A stretch of DNA of 64,000 bases from Fasciola hepatica (Eukaryota; Platyhelminthes; Trematoda; Plagiorchiida; Fasciolidae): NCBI GenBank assembly GCA_948099385.1, contig CANUEZ040000070.1, positions 248,001 through 312,000 on the forward strand. The letters are read 5' to 3'. A program made the translations under genes and the position numbers. Within the stretch, counting starts at the first letter, position 1, and each line of letters begins with the position of its first letter. This document shows positions 48,041 through 59,520 of the stretch, piece after piece. The notes under the pieces were generated by a model. The model was not told the DNA's origin. It saw only the letters and a list, made by a program, of their open reading frames with translations, and made no database searches.

Positions 48041-49675
48041 GGCCACAACAGTAATCGACTAGGGCAAGACATCCGGCTCCTGTGTGGAAAGAAAACGAAA
48101 CAAGTGAAATTTGCTGCTGAAGTTGACAGTATCAGCAGTGCATTCATCCACCTATCAAATGGCTGTCCAGTTGCATTCATTCAAGATGTTGTGAACATAA
48201 CCCCGTTCTCTACTGAAGAAATACTTGAAGTTCTTTGCACTTCCAAAATAACTTCAAGCATTTGTCCTGATGGCATATCGTCATCACATTTTAGACATAG
48301 TGCTGTTACTCTGACCGATATGTTTACTTCTCTCCTAATCGAATCTTTGTGCTGTTTTTCTATTCCCGACTGCTGAAGACCAGTCACTATTGTTCCTATA
48401 CCCAAACCTCGTAATTCTGGTGTCGGAGCTAACAGCTTCCGTCCCATTGCTTCAACTTCATCTTATCTTAAAATTACAGAGCGTGTCATTGGTAAACGTT
48501 TGAATTCTTTTATAAACTCTCATGACGAGCCCTCACAGTTTGCCTATGAATCAAACAGGTCCACTATGGATGCTATCGCTTCCTCAGTCCACCATGGAAC
48601 AAAATCTTTGGATGAATCAGCGAAGTCTGTTCGATGCGCTTTTCTGGACTATTCATCCGCTTTCGATTCTATTCCGCAGTCTGTCCTTCTCCCTAAACTA
48701 GCAGCTTTCGGATGTCTGACATCTCAACAAGCATGGTTGTCTGACTATTTTGTCAACGGAATTCAGTGCACAAGACTAGGTTTGAGAATATCTAAATCCT
48801 TGGTGAATAATTCAGAAGTACTTCAGAAACCGGTGCTTTTCCTCTATTTATTTTCTTCCTCTCCGACACATTAATTTAAACATGCAAATGAGGTGGCACT
48901 TTGTCAAGTTGTTTCTGTAAACCAGGATTATAGACACCTTTCTAGTAATCTGTCTCATATCCATCATTTTTTTATTTGATCATGTTTAACGTTAAATTTG
49001 TTCCAATGCTTTGAAATGAATGCCTATCCTTTCTCGATCGGTTTATTCTTGTGATCCACATTTCATTTCCACAGAACGGATAGCTTCCAAATACTTAGGA
49101 ATCACCATTGATGCAAATTTGAAGTGGTCATCTCATATTTCAAACTGCGTCAAGAAACTACGCTGGCTATCTTGCCAAACCCGGAAGCTTAGGCATTTTG
49201 ATGTTAAACAGATAGTTGTTTCTCTCTTCGTTTATCAATATGTCTTTCCTGTTCTACTTTACTGTTCCCCTGTTATTTTTCCCAGTCTAATAAAGGAAGG
49301 TTCTGAAATTCTTTGTCGAAGTTTATCTATTATCGGTCGGGTATTTCTCACCCCCTTAAGTGAACTACCTGCTAAGTTGTGTGAATAACACCTGGCCGCA
49401 GGTGAAAAGTTAGCTCACAAGGTCCTTACACGCAGCACTCGCCATTTACACAGTGGTCTATGCAAGTTTAACTCTCCCGCTTCTACTCGTTTCTCCTTTC
49501 TCGCATTATCATTTACAAAAACTTTACTGTTCCTTATCTGACCCGAATCCTCACAAATCAGGCACGAGTATCTGCCGAATTTCTCACCAATTTTGATGTG
49601 TGATTATTCTTATTTTCTTCCCCTTGATTCGATGAGATGCCAGGTGCAAGCTGTTGTGTTCAAGACTCAATAAAC
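48040..49675 (+). mobile_element. CR1-like non-LTR retrotransposon remnant 4
   Basis: The best preserved RT of its family here. In order: CPDGISSSHFRHSAVTLTDM, RPVTIVPIPKPRN, FRPIASTSSYLKITERVIG, SQFAYESNRSTMDAIASSV, RCAFLDYSSAFDSIPQSVLL and WLSDYFVNGIQC, spanning 48250-48770. The YADD block is deleted or lost (48850-49020). The tail (ERIASKYLGITIDANLKW, FPVLLYCSPVIF) runs to 49390, with a 3' end near 49675 after aataaacagaac. Stops at several points make it inactive. Confidence 0.85.
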
Positions 49676-50110
49676 AGAACAAAAGTACGTATGCACAGCG
49701 GAGCTTGTATTCCGGATCAGCGCACATCAAGCGCAAGCGTGTAGGCATGCAAATGTTGAATCCCGCAATTCATTAGTCAGAAGAAAGGCGCACATGCACA
49801 TACCGCAGCAGTGTACGGTAACCGCCAGCACGTACAAGTGCAGACGCAAACAAGTATGCCAGTGCGTGAGTCAGTGTTGTATGTAATCAGACGTGTAAGA
49901 CAACTGTACAATCAGATTGAGCCGTGCAAGGTCGTCCAACATGTGCTGCGATCTGATTGGTCAGTGCTGTCCGAGATGAATCACGACAAACGTCAACTGC
50001 GTACGTGTGTACACGATGGCAGGCGTGCGCCCATGATTGCACGGGGTGTAGATCATGCGTGCGTGGGTGAGCACGACTGCATAAGTCAAACAACACAAGT
50101 CTTTTTTGAC
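49676..50110. other. ACGT-rich, stop-poor region of unknown origin
   Basis: An unusually high density of cgt, tgcg, cac and acgtgtg words, with more CpG than the surroundings. A 100-codon open frame on the plus strand and 68-69-codon frames on the minus strand result from the composition. No domain was recognised. Confidence 0.4.
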
Positions 50111-50789
50111 TGAAATGCGCACGTCTGTTAACGTAAACGTTCGGTCAAATACAAATATAATATACATAAAAATTACTTTGATACTTTATTATTTCAATAG
50201 GTGCAATGTGAACCTAACCTCTGCACAAGATTTACGAGGAGATTAAATGCACCAATCAGTTATCCACTTTGGTCAATCGAACATCTTTCTACTCTGATCG
50301 GTGCTGATTTTCTGTCTTAGGAAAGTAGCAGCTGAATGAGGCAGTTTTCTAGCGGATGCACACTCAAGCACCAATGGGCTCGCGCATCTGGTCGACACAA
50401 GTGTGCTAGTCATCCGGATCCGTTAACCCAATGTGATTACGATAACCAGTCACGCTGCAAGCGTGATTACAGAGACAAGACCATTCCCTCTGGTAAACTG
50501 AGGCTTGTCCACTTGGGAGTTATGAAGGGAACATTTTTTTCTCGACCACGGTCTGTGTAAAATCTGGGTGACCATGCCCATAACCCGTCGGTCATTTCTG
50601 GATATCTGGAGTGAAAAAAATGAAGCAGGATGGAGATGATGAGATTGAATCATAAAAGACGAAATGCACTGTCAGCATTCGGTCCTCATAATGATACTAT
50701 GAAAATTGGGTTAAATGGGAAGATGAAATATCTATGACCCTCGATCTGTGAGAAGCAAAACAAGTGTGCAAATCTGGCAGCTAAGTTAT

Positions 50790-51077
50790 TGCAGTAGTCA
50801 CAATGAACTGAACTGACAGGACTAGTGAAATCGCCCCCACTCAGAACTACGCGAACGAAAGTAGCAAGAAGACGGAGGATGCGGAACAGCACGTTCATTG
50901 TATTTCAGAACTGGTTCGTATGAACATGTTATATCAGAGAAAATAATTGACAGACTAGAAGGTGACTAATTATAGGGAGCTTTTGTCGTACCTGTCCTCG
51001 ACGACCTTCATTGGTTGAGGCTCAGCTGCGTGCGTGGCTACGAAGCTCTACCTGGTCGTATGTGACATGTGACAGCT
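50790..51077 (-). repeat. LTR fragment of a Gypsy element (minus orientation)
   Basis: The reverse complement of this segment matches 58601-58890 nearly base for base. In element orientation it starts TGTCACATGTCACATACG. It lies at the downstream end of the minus-strand Gypsy pol remnant, as expected of a 3' LTR. Confidence 0.75.
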
Positions 51078-51279
51078 GCTGAATTACCACAATCCTTCTC
51101 TCTCAAGAGCTCCTCGTCAATTTGGCGCGCCTGTTGCACTGACCTTCAAACTGGAGCTGGTGGTTGTGTCTCGGCAGCTGCGACAGTCGTTTCAGGGGAC
51201 GGAATAGATGGATCACTGTCATCAACATGGTCAGCGCCTGTATCCTCGGTTGTCTCAGCCGTGTGATCGGTTATATCGT

Positions 51280-53215
51280 CCGTTGTCAGTTCTAATTAGA
51301 TTTGGCTGATGTGGTGCCGATGCAATAATGCATCATTAAGATCAGTAATCTCGACCATAGATTGACCAAATTTTCTGGTGCCGCAGTGCAAATATCCACA
51401 TCAAACTGCGGCCACCAGCACATCTGTCGAGGCAGTGGCTTCATTTTGTCTACTCCCAAGTGGTCTTTGTACAGTTTATCCAAAATCGACTTGCTCTATG
51501 GAGGTGTTTGACAACCCAGTCACCTTGATAAAGAACGCCGTCGGGTTAGATATTGAATTCTTCTTGCAGTTAAAAGAACTGAAGAAACTTCCGCTTCACC
51601 TCGGGCTGCCATCCCTTCATTGATAGCCGAAATCACAGGTGAGTAATATCGTTTTGTCTGCTTCCTCAATTTTTCTCTTGACAGAGGCCCAGCAGGTGGA
51701 ATGAAATGTCATTGGTCAGGCGCTGCGAATCGTGAGTATAGAGACAGGAAGTCCATCTGCAGGATTGTCTTGCCGGGTCGACATAGGATGTCATAGTTAT
51801 AGACTGCAAAAGCAATGCTCCATGGCTGAATCATAGTAGTCGTGGATTTGGAGGCGGACTTATTTGGGTTATTTAGGAAGTGAAGAGATTAATGGTCGGT
51901 GACAATCATAAAATATATTCCAACTAGGTACTAGTTCAGTCTACGTACAGCCCAGAAAACTGCCAAAGCTTCCTTCTGTATCTGGGACCAACTTTTCTCG
52001 ACAGCATTGAGAAGACGCGAGATGCAGATGACTGGACATCTATCCAGTTCCAAAAATGCTCCTATCCCGAATTCGGACGTGTCAGTGATCAGCACGGTTG
52101 ACTTAGATGGTGCAAATGGGTTTAGTATCGGTTGGTCCACGATATTCCGAATAAGACCATGCGGTGTCTTTTCACATTGTCCGTTCCATAGCCACACATC
52201 AGCCAAAAACAACGGTTGGGCTCTTGTTGCAAAGTTCGGAGTGAATCTGGAGTAGTATTGCAGACATCTAAGAACTGATAGTATGTGCACCTGATATTCC
52301 AGTGATTCGATGCCAATCAGGGGTTTGAAACAATCTGGATCTGGTCCGTATCCGTTTGTATTGACAGTGAAACCGAGAAAATCTAATTCGGCGACCCCGA
52401 ATTCGCTCTTTTGGGCTTTGATCAATACATTTCTTTCCTCGAACTTCTTCAGTAGCTTTTGCAATCTGTGTTCTATTCTAACTTTCTGGATCCGGAAATA
52501 AACCCATCATCTTGATAGGCCATCACCCCATCGGTATCATGGATGGAATATCCCGGATGACACATGCAGACCAAATGGCAAGACATTGCATTGGGATATG
52601 CCTCATGGAATGTAAACAGCTGTTGGTGGTTTGGACTCCATGTGCACGGAATTTATAAGTATGCATCAGCCAGATCAGTTTTTGAAAAATATTTGCTACC
52701 AAGCTTGCATTTTATGAAGTCCTCAGGTCCCACCGTATTTCCGTAACCCGAGACTCAAAGTCAGTCGATATTCACCACAAACCCGAGGTGCCTGTCAGTC
52801 GCTCTTCATCGACACCACAATAGGAGTCGGCCAAGTGGATGAAGTCACACGCGCAATGACACCGTCTTGCTCCATTTTAATAAACATCTTCAGAATGCCC
52901 ACTCACTGACCTTTCGACAACACTCGGAGTTTCAGGAATACCCGATCACAATCCACTTCCAACAGCCATACCACCTTTGTTCTTGGAGCATGGGGCAATC
53001 AATTTCCAAAAACCAAGCTGATTCGCCGGATTGTCGGACGTCGTTTTCAGGGTTGCTGTACGAATGGGAAAGTGACGCCCGGGGAAACGCCTCTTCCTAT
53101 GAAAACATGTGGTGGTTCGCATGTGAAGCTAACGCTCCGTGAAACCGCAACACGGCCCAACGGCTAGCTCATTGATTTTGATCCTGTGCCCCAACGGCTT
53201 CGGCTGAACGGGTTG
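51280..53215 (-). mobile_element. Gypsy LTR retrotransposon pol remnant, minus strand
   Basis: Minus strand from 5': DGVIARVTSSTWPTPIVV near 52870, CGEYRLTLSLGYGNT, KTDLADAYLQIPCTW near 52680, and MAYQDDG near 52530 (RT active site). Then FLGFTVNTNGYGPDPD and YYSRFTPNFATRAQP, an RNase H region (VLITDTSEFGIGAFLE, QKEALAVFWAVRRL near 51940), and an integrase zinc-binding part (LYKDHLGVDKMKPL near 51470). The integrase catalytic core is absent, and frameshifts and stops occur. Typical Ty3/Gypsy pol order. Confidence 0.9.
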
Positions 53216-53226
53216 AGGACTGTGAA

Positions 53227-53381
53227 TAATCTGGCTGATGTTGCTAGTAGTCATATGCTTGTCTGAGAGATGAGGCCATGCATATCTAAGTACATACCTT
53301 TAAGCAGTGAAACCGCGAAGGGCTGATTAAATCAGCTATGGTTCCTTGGATCGTACATACTACATGGATAACTGTACTAAA
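53227..53381 (+). rRNA. 5' fragment of 18S rRNA (diverged, pseudogene)
   Basis: Begins taatctggctgatg and contains agtagtcatatgcttgtct, gccatgcatatctaagtac, aaccgcgaagggctg, aatcagctatggttcctt and tacatggataactgta. This is the universal 5' domain of eukaryotic 18S rRNA in the right order. It has roughly 10% substitutions, including in positions that are normally invariant, and breaks off at about 53381. An isolated truncated copy between two retrotransposons is not part of a working rDNA unit. Confidence 0.9.
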
Positions 53382-53399
53382 TGAGAATAAACAACGTGG

Positions 53400-54331
53400 T
53401 AAACAAGCTCGTTTTCAGTTATTCGTACTCATACCAATACATAACAATATATATGATTCACAAAATAAGAACGGAGAATGATCATCCAAATCTGTCTCTG
53501 CACGTGCGTGTGTGCATGTGAAATTGATCACAGTGTGGAATGTTCAAGTGACTGTACATGTGTTCGGGACCATGACGTGGGCCAGGGAAGCTTAAGTGCT
53601 TGCAAAATTGTTTCTGAGCGCACAGGGGAGGATTGTAGAGACGAATACTCACTGCTTCGGCTGTGGCTAAGATGCGACAATCTACAAGTCTTGATTGCTT
53701 TCCTCGGACTTTGTAAATGGTGCAAAAAGCGTTTATCACCTCCACTGAGTGGTTTGACTCAACAAGGTGTGAGCACACCGCATTCGTAATTGTCTTAATT
53801 GCTCCCGTGTTCAGCCAGGCCGGATGGTGTTCACGAACGCGTTCGAATAAGCGCCGAGTCGTGCGACCAATGTACCTAGTTCCACAGGAACAGGTGAAAG
53901 AACACACAAAACGAGGTTGCAGAATTCGGAACTATGTCCTTCAATCGAAAACACACTATCGGTTTGGAAACGAACAGGATTTGTAACTGTGCAGCGTAGA
54001 ATGTTCTGTTGATTACTCCTGATAATCTTCGTTGAATAATTTCGGCTTCCGTGTCGCCTTTGAAAGACAAACGCACATATAATATCTTCTTGGTGGCTCC
54101 TATCTCCTTTGATTTTCCTTCATTTTTTTGCATCGTCTTGTCGATAAACCGTTCAGGAGAGACGTTACTTAAGAAAACACTCCGCAGAAAAAGGAGTTCA
54201 TTTCCTATTATGCCTTCGGAGCAGAGTTCTCGTGCTCTGTTATCCAAGCAGCGTATAAGATTCCTCTTCATTTTGAGGGGCACAAAACTCCACCAGATAG
54301 TACCCTTAGCATGAGTCCCAAAACATAGCAC
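53400..54331 (-). mobile_element. Penelope-like element, 3' part with GIY-YIG endonuclease
   Basis: Minus strand: a post-RT linker with WSFVPLKMKRNLIRCLDNRA, NELLFLRSVFLSN, YVRLSFKGDTEAEIIQRRL and VCFRLKDIVPNSATS (54290-53900). After a one-base frameshift comes SFTCSCGTRYIGRTTRRLFER with REHHPAWL (53905-53810), the GIY-YIG nuclease, with His and Cys residues typical of Penelope elements, ending at 53482. The RT domain is missing (5' truncation at about 54331). The presumed 3' end carries acaagctcgttttc, shared with the palindrome at 5.4 kb. Confidence 0.85.
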
Positions 54332-57300
54332 AAAAGTAGTAGAATTTCGTTTGCGGAAGTAGCAGACAAGCCCAAGAAGGCAGTTGCTGAGGCGACTAGA
54401 CGAGCTTGAAAAGCTTGCCCTGCCGTCGTTGCTTCAACTCCCTTGAAGCAGACAGAAGGGGGCCAGTGAAATAAGCAGAAGTCTAGGAAGGCAAGACAGC
54501 CTTAAAAGAAGACTGAGTGTAATACTGCGAGGGATAGACCAGTCAGGGCGGACGACCCTGAGCTCCTAGTGTTAAAAGGTAAAGTGGAGGATCTGTAAAG
54601 TCAGATCTTATCGATGGAAAGGGTCTCAAGTAGCAGGCTCCAGATCCTAAATTAGGAGGAATCTTTATTAAGGAAATCAAAGGTTAGGTGAGACATGGAT
54701 AGGGGGAGGGTCTATGACACTGCTAACTGAGGGTTTTCCGTAACCTACCGCTTTAAGAAGGGTGCCGAAATTGGGGACATAAAAGTCACCACTCGCGATC
54801 AAAGGCGCACATAAAGAGAGACCAATACCAGTTGAGTTCTCTGGTGCGTTCATCAAAGACAGACTGCTGGCGAGGGCAGAATTGGTGTCCCAAACCATGA
54901 AGGTCAGGTATCAGATTGCATCAGACGGGCATAGAGTAAGGCCTGATGTTCTAGTGCCAAGTGGAAACTTGGTTAAACCCGATAGGGCACTGGTGAGAAG
55001 ATCCCAAGGACAGTAAAATATCGTACTCGACACTTGGGCTACCTGTCCGATAGTAGTAAAGAAGTCACGTACGTGGTCGGGAATAGTTGCAACTGAGGAC
55101 GTGTAGGAAGATGAAAATCGGCAGTAAGGTCAGAAGGTGGGGACTGCGAGACCTTTGCCAATCTTAGTGTCATGGCAACTATCATATGGATGGAATGAGA
55201 GTCGTCGGAAGTCTTAGATCATTCGCCGTCTTCATGCACCCCAGTGGGGATGATCGATACAAAATACTTGCTATCCTCTCGGGTTTTGCTCCCGAGAACC
55301 GAGCAGGACTAAATGATATCATACGCCTAGGCGACGGGGCAAATGCGATAGTGTTTTACACCAACACGTGTGGAATTAGAAACAAGGAGGAATAGCCTTC
55401 CTCAATAGGCCAGGTACGAGCCATCTGGAGTCTCTGACCAAGAGGTTTACTCGTAATGCCCAGCTTTGCGCAGGTACGATCATCCTTCCAAGCAGAAGTA
55501 CTACTGTTGTCTTTGTCTACAGGGCACCAAGTACAAACAGCAACCAGGATGTTCGCTTACTGCGGACACTGACCGAACTAATTAAGGAAGCATAAAAACC
55601 CCTACAGTACACTGACTGGGCGGTTGAGGTATGCTTGCCGGAATCACAGGAGGAGACTTACTCGGAATGGCTGCATGCAAATGCGTTGCACCACCATTTT
55701 AAGGAAGATAACAGATATAGGTCTGGATGAGTGCCATTCTTGGTTAATCTAGCAAAAAACAAATCTCCTCAACGACGTATCTCAACTGCAATGCTGTGCA
55801 TCGCCGGGCAAAAGTGACCACTTGTGTGTCAACATCTCTCTGTGTATGCGACAGCCTAAGGTAGCTTCCAGAGTGGTTAGGAATTTTGGTAGTATGGACA
55901 TAGATAAGTTTCGCATTAGAGCGATGGGGCTGACGCGGGACACGGTAGGGGAGGCTTCTATCGAGGAACACTGGCAGGTCATAAAAGGACTTCCAAATGG
56001 CTTTCATAAAGAGTTTTCACCCTTGAAACGAAGGAGTGGGGAGGGCCAACCAATGTCATGGAAGACTGCAATACCCAAGGCCACCAAACGTAGAAACCGC
56101 AGCTGGAACTTCTACAAAGCTTCCGGCAGTCAGCTAGCCTGGACCTGTTATACAAAGCTTAGAAACGGGACGGTGAGTCTTCTGAGAACTTCTAAGCGAA
56201 AGTTTGAGCTCATATTGGTCAATAGTTTTAGGAAACAGCCTAAGAACTTCTATAGCTACGTGCTGTCAAAAGGCTCAACGAAGGATGCGATAGGTCCACT
56301 ATTCACTAAAGACCACTGTATCGCCACTGATGACCAGAGCAAAGCAGACAACCTGGGTAAATACTTTGGTAGTGTACATAGAGTAGATAGTGAGATATGA
56401 GTTGATTTGAATCCGGAGTATCCTCCTCCGGAGTTAAACGATCTAAATCTTTCAAAGGAAGTCGTGCGGAAGTACCTACAGGAACTAAATGTCCATAAGT
56501 CAGTGGTTCCAGATGGCTTTCATCCAGCTATCTTCAAGCCATTGGGGAATATCATGGCTCCATCAGCATGCAAGCTGTACAGGTCCACGTTGAACCATAG
56601 TAATCTGACTCAGGACTGAAAAAGAGCGGCCGTCGTGGCTATACATAAGAGTATACCTAATTCGGCTATGGATAATTACAGGTCGACAGACTTAACCAGC
56701 ATCCTATGTGAAGTACCTGAGATGATCATCCGTGCCCACATCAGTCAGCATTTACTGAAGCACTCCGTGCTAAGGCCAACCCAACATGGATCCCTAAAAG
56801 ATAGATATTGTCTGTCCAATCTCTTGTGCTTCCTAGATGAAGTGACTGGACGAATGGATGAAGGTAAACAAGTCAAAGTATGCTACCTTGACTTTGGCAA
56901 GGCATTTGACTCCGTTAACCATCGTCTGTTGCTGTCCAAGTTGGGGACTTTCGGTACGGGTGGGTCAGTATATAGGTAGCTGGTGGACTTTCTTTCCTGC
57001 AGGACCTTTTAGGTCAAAGTAGGGGACAGATGCTCTAGTTTGGTGAAGGCCACCAGTGGTGTACTTCAAGGATCCGTCCTAGGCCCGATACTATTCTCGT
57101 TGTTTATAAACGACCTGGCATTCGTCCTTCAATCGCCTAATTTAGTTTTTGTGGATGACTTGGAAGGTGTAGGATCTGAGGGTAGGGGTGATTTCGGCAG
57201 GAATATTGGGACCGTCCTGGACTGGGCTTACAAGTGGAACTTACCGCTCGAAGCTGGAAAAAGCCATGTTGCGAAGGGCATAATTGTTAGTAGGGTTAAA

Positions 57301-57955
57301 GACCTTGGAGTTATCATAAACAGTGACTTTAAACGGTCGGACTGGTGCAACACAGCTGCACAAATGGCTTGCGGTGAACTCTTTGGATCACAATAAGCAT
57401 TGTCTTGCCGGCATCCGGAAATATTCGTACACATTTGCATGGCTATAGTACAACCTCCATTAGAAGGTAGCATACAGGCTTGGTCATTTTTCTACAAAAG
57501 GAAGCCACCTGCTTGGAGAAAGTTCAATGTCTCGCGACGCGAATGGTTGAAGGGCAGAGGGATAAGAGGTATGAACAGAGATTCTGTGATCTCAGTCTTT
57601 TCTCGTTGGAAAGAATGAGACTTCGAGGGGATCTCATAGAGGCGTTCGAAGTAATGAAAGGCTTTTCTGGGCTTAGGAAGCAGAGCTTATTCCATATGAC
57701 GCCAGACTCCCGAACAATAGGTCATGGGATGAAGCTAGAGAAAGCACGATCTAGGTTGATAGCTAGATCTCACTTCTTTATAAATAGGGTGGTAAACTAC
57801 TGGAATAGACTACCAGAAGGGGTGGTAGAACTAGGAGCGTCCAGGCATTCAGGGAGGCCCTAGAGCGTAAGTGGAAGGGGAACATTTCTGCCAGTGAGCT
57901 CTGAGCATATCACCAGATGGACAGATGTGAGCATTAGGGTCCGTCTGCTGTGATT
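54331..57955 (+). mobile_element. CR1-like non-LTR retrotransposon remnant 5 (second lineage)
   Basis: A long, stop-riddled copy. Endonuclease start near 55345 (VFYTNTCGIRNKEE) and VFVYRAPSTNSNQDVRLL near 55510. RT: RKQPKNFYSYVLSKGSTKD near 56232, VVPDGFHPAIFK near 56500, QHGSLKDRYCLSNLL near 56790, VCYLDFGKAFDSVNHRLLL near 56880, SGVLQGSVLGPILFSLFIND near 57055 and LVFVDDLEGV near 57143 (active site FVDD). Tail segments run to about 57860 (HFFINRVVNYWNRLPEGVV). The degenerate 54.34-55.2 kb part is probably ORF1 and 5' region. Inactive. Confidence 0.85.
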
Positions 57956-58600
57956 CGTCATGGCATGTTTCCAATTGTTTCGAAATCACTCGGAAAATTC
58001 TCACGATGCATAATGTTTCTCGCAGTGGATGTGCGATCAGGTTTTACATTTCCCTCTTATTTTCACCGAGGAATCGACGAAATACACTGCATACTGATGG
58101 GTGTGTGACTAGTGTGCATACCGCCGACGGAATAGTGGACCCTCGATTGACCGTGGGCATTACCTGTCCTGTGCAAACTGAACCGAGCTGAAATGAACAC
58201 CGGACAATGACCCTGCACGACCCCTGACTGATGGGTGCGTTAATTTTGTCCCGTGACATTTACCTTCATTTTCTACAGACATTTTGTTGATTTACCAGCA
58301 TGAACCTCGGGCGATCCCGAAATCGCTTGCTTTCGTCCCAATCTAATTCACGGAGTGGTTAGCGTTGAGGTACACAAAGTTTTGTCATATTTGTGATTGA
58401 TTTATAATGGACCACAATGGGGCTCTTGACGTCTTTTTGAATTGTGTTACGCGTATCTCAACCTCTGCTAGATATCTGTTTCAGAGACACTAATAAATTT
58501 CTAGAAGTGCGTGTGTTTGTGTGATTGCGATTCACAAGAAATACTGCTTTCATGTCTAAGACAGCCGGCATATGTTAAACAATTGTGGTGATGCAGCCGC
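57955..58600. other. non-coding stretch
   Basis: No supported feature. Short open frames only. Confidence 0.4.
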
Positions 58601-58890
58601 TGTCACATGTCACATACGACCAGGTAGAGCTTCGTAGCCACGCACGCAGCTGAGCCTCAACCAATGAAGGTCGTCGAGGACAGGTACGACAAAAGCTCCC
58701 TATAATTAGTCACCTTCTAGTCTGTCAATTATTTTCTCTGATATAACATGTTCATACGAACCAGTTCTGAAATACAATGAATGTGCTGTTCAGCAGCCTT
58801 CGTCTTCTTGCTACTTTCGTTCGCGTAGTTCTGAGTGGGGGCGATTTCAATAGTCCTGTCAGTTCAGTTTGTTGTGATTACTACAAAGTC
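58601..58890 (+). repeat. solo LTR fragment of the Gypsy family, plus orientation
   Basis: Inverted near-identical copy of 50790-51077, starting TGTCACATGTCACATACG. Matching stops at about 58890, shortly before the left copy also changes. No adjacent internal sequence of the same family was recognised, so it is a solo or truncated LTR. Confidence 0.75.
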
Positions 58891-58972
58891 CTATTTATTT
58901 TTCGTTCAGGGACTTAGTAAGCTTGTTTACATGTGAGGCAGTGATCATTACGTTGCTTCTTTTATCTACCAT

Positions 58973-59520
58973 ATGAAGATCCACAAGAATGGTTCGACGA
59001 GCCTCAAATTATCTTACAAGCCTGAAGTGTATTCACGGATTACTGTGGACTCGTCAAAGATAACATTTTGGGCCTTTCCCAATTCGGGATTTTATGTCAT
59101 GGTCCTTTTAATGTTCATGTGGTTCGTGTGCTTTCGAAGCAACAAGCTCTACCGCTTACAGAAAGAGGAGTTTACCGACACTTTTCGATTGCTTTTGACT
59201 GCTTTTTATATGGGGACACCGTCCAGTCTTACTGTTTATGGATATACAGTTCGCTGCATTGTTAATCGGACATGCACTGGTAGAGTGTCCGGAAAACTAG
59301 CATATCCAAACCAAATGATTATTGTATCTTCGGCAAATCTAAGGAAATACGAAAATTTGACTGCCGTTTATCCAACGAGAATATTTTTGACGATATTCCT
59401 ATTTACTTCGGTGGCATCAGATAGAAGAAACCACACGGCTTTGGCTTATGGCCCTTATCCAGTCGACATCAACCGTTCGTCATGAGAGGTCACGTGTTGC
59501 GCTGCCGAACGAAGTACGGT
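58973..59520 (+). CDS. exon-like block of the right-hand duplicate, unknown receptor-type product
   Basis: A 170-codon frame (to 59485) homologous to 26876-27410. It contains a hydrophobic run (GFYVMVLLMFMWFVCF), RSNKLYRL, SLTVYGYTVRCIVNRTC and KYENLTAVYPTRI. The hydrophobic-Tyr-x-x-x-Cys pattern is similar to the second-cysteine strand of the B modules in the Ig/VWA gene, so an Ig-like domain is possible (inference). The left copy keeps parts of the same frame but is broken. The block is separated from its expected continuation at 62.93 kb by a Gypsy insertion. Confidence 0.35.

Noticed and set aside
49811..50113. 100-codon open frame
   Set aside because: Explained by the unusual base composition. 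Frames are open on both strands and no domain is visible.
53227..53381. Working 18S rRNA gene
   Set aside because: Only the first 155 bases are present, with changes in invariant positions.
53478..54314. Plus-strand open frames
   Set aside because: Antisense to the Penelope-like linker and GIY-YIG coding sequence.
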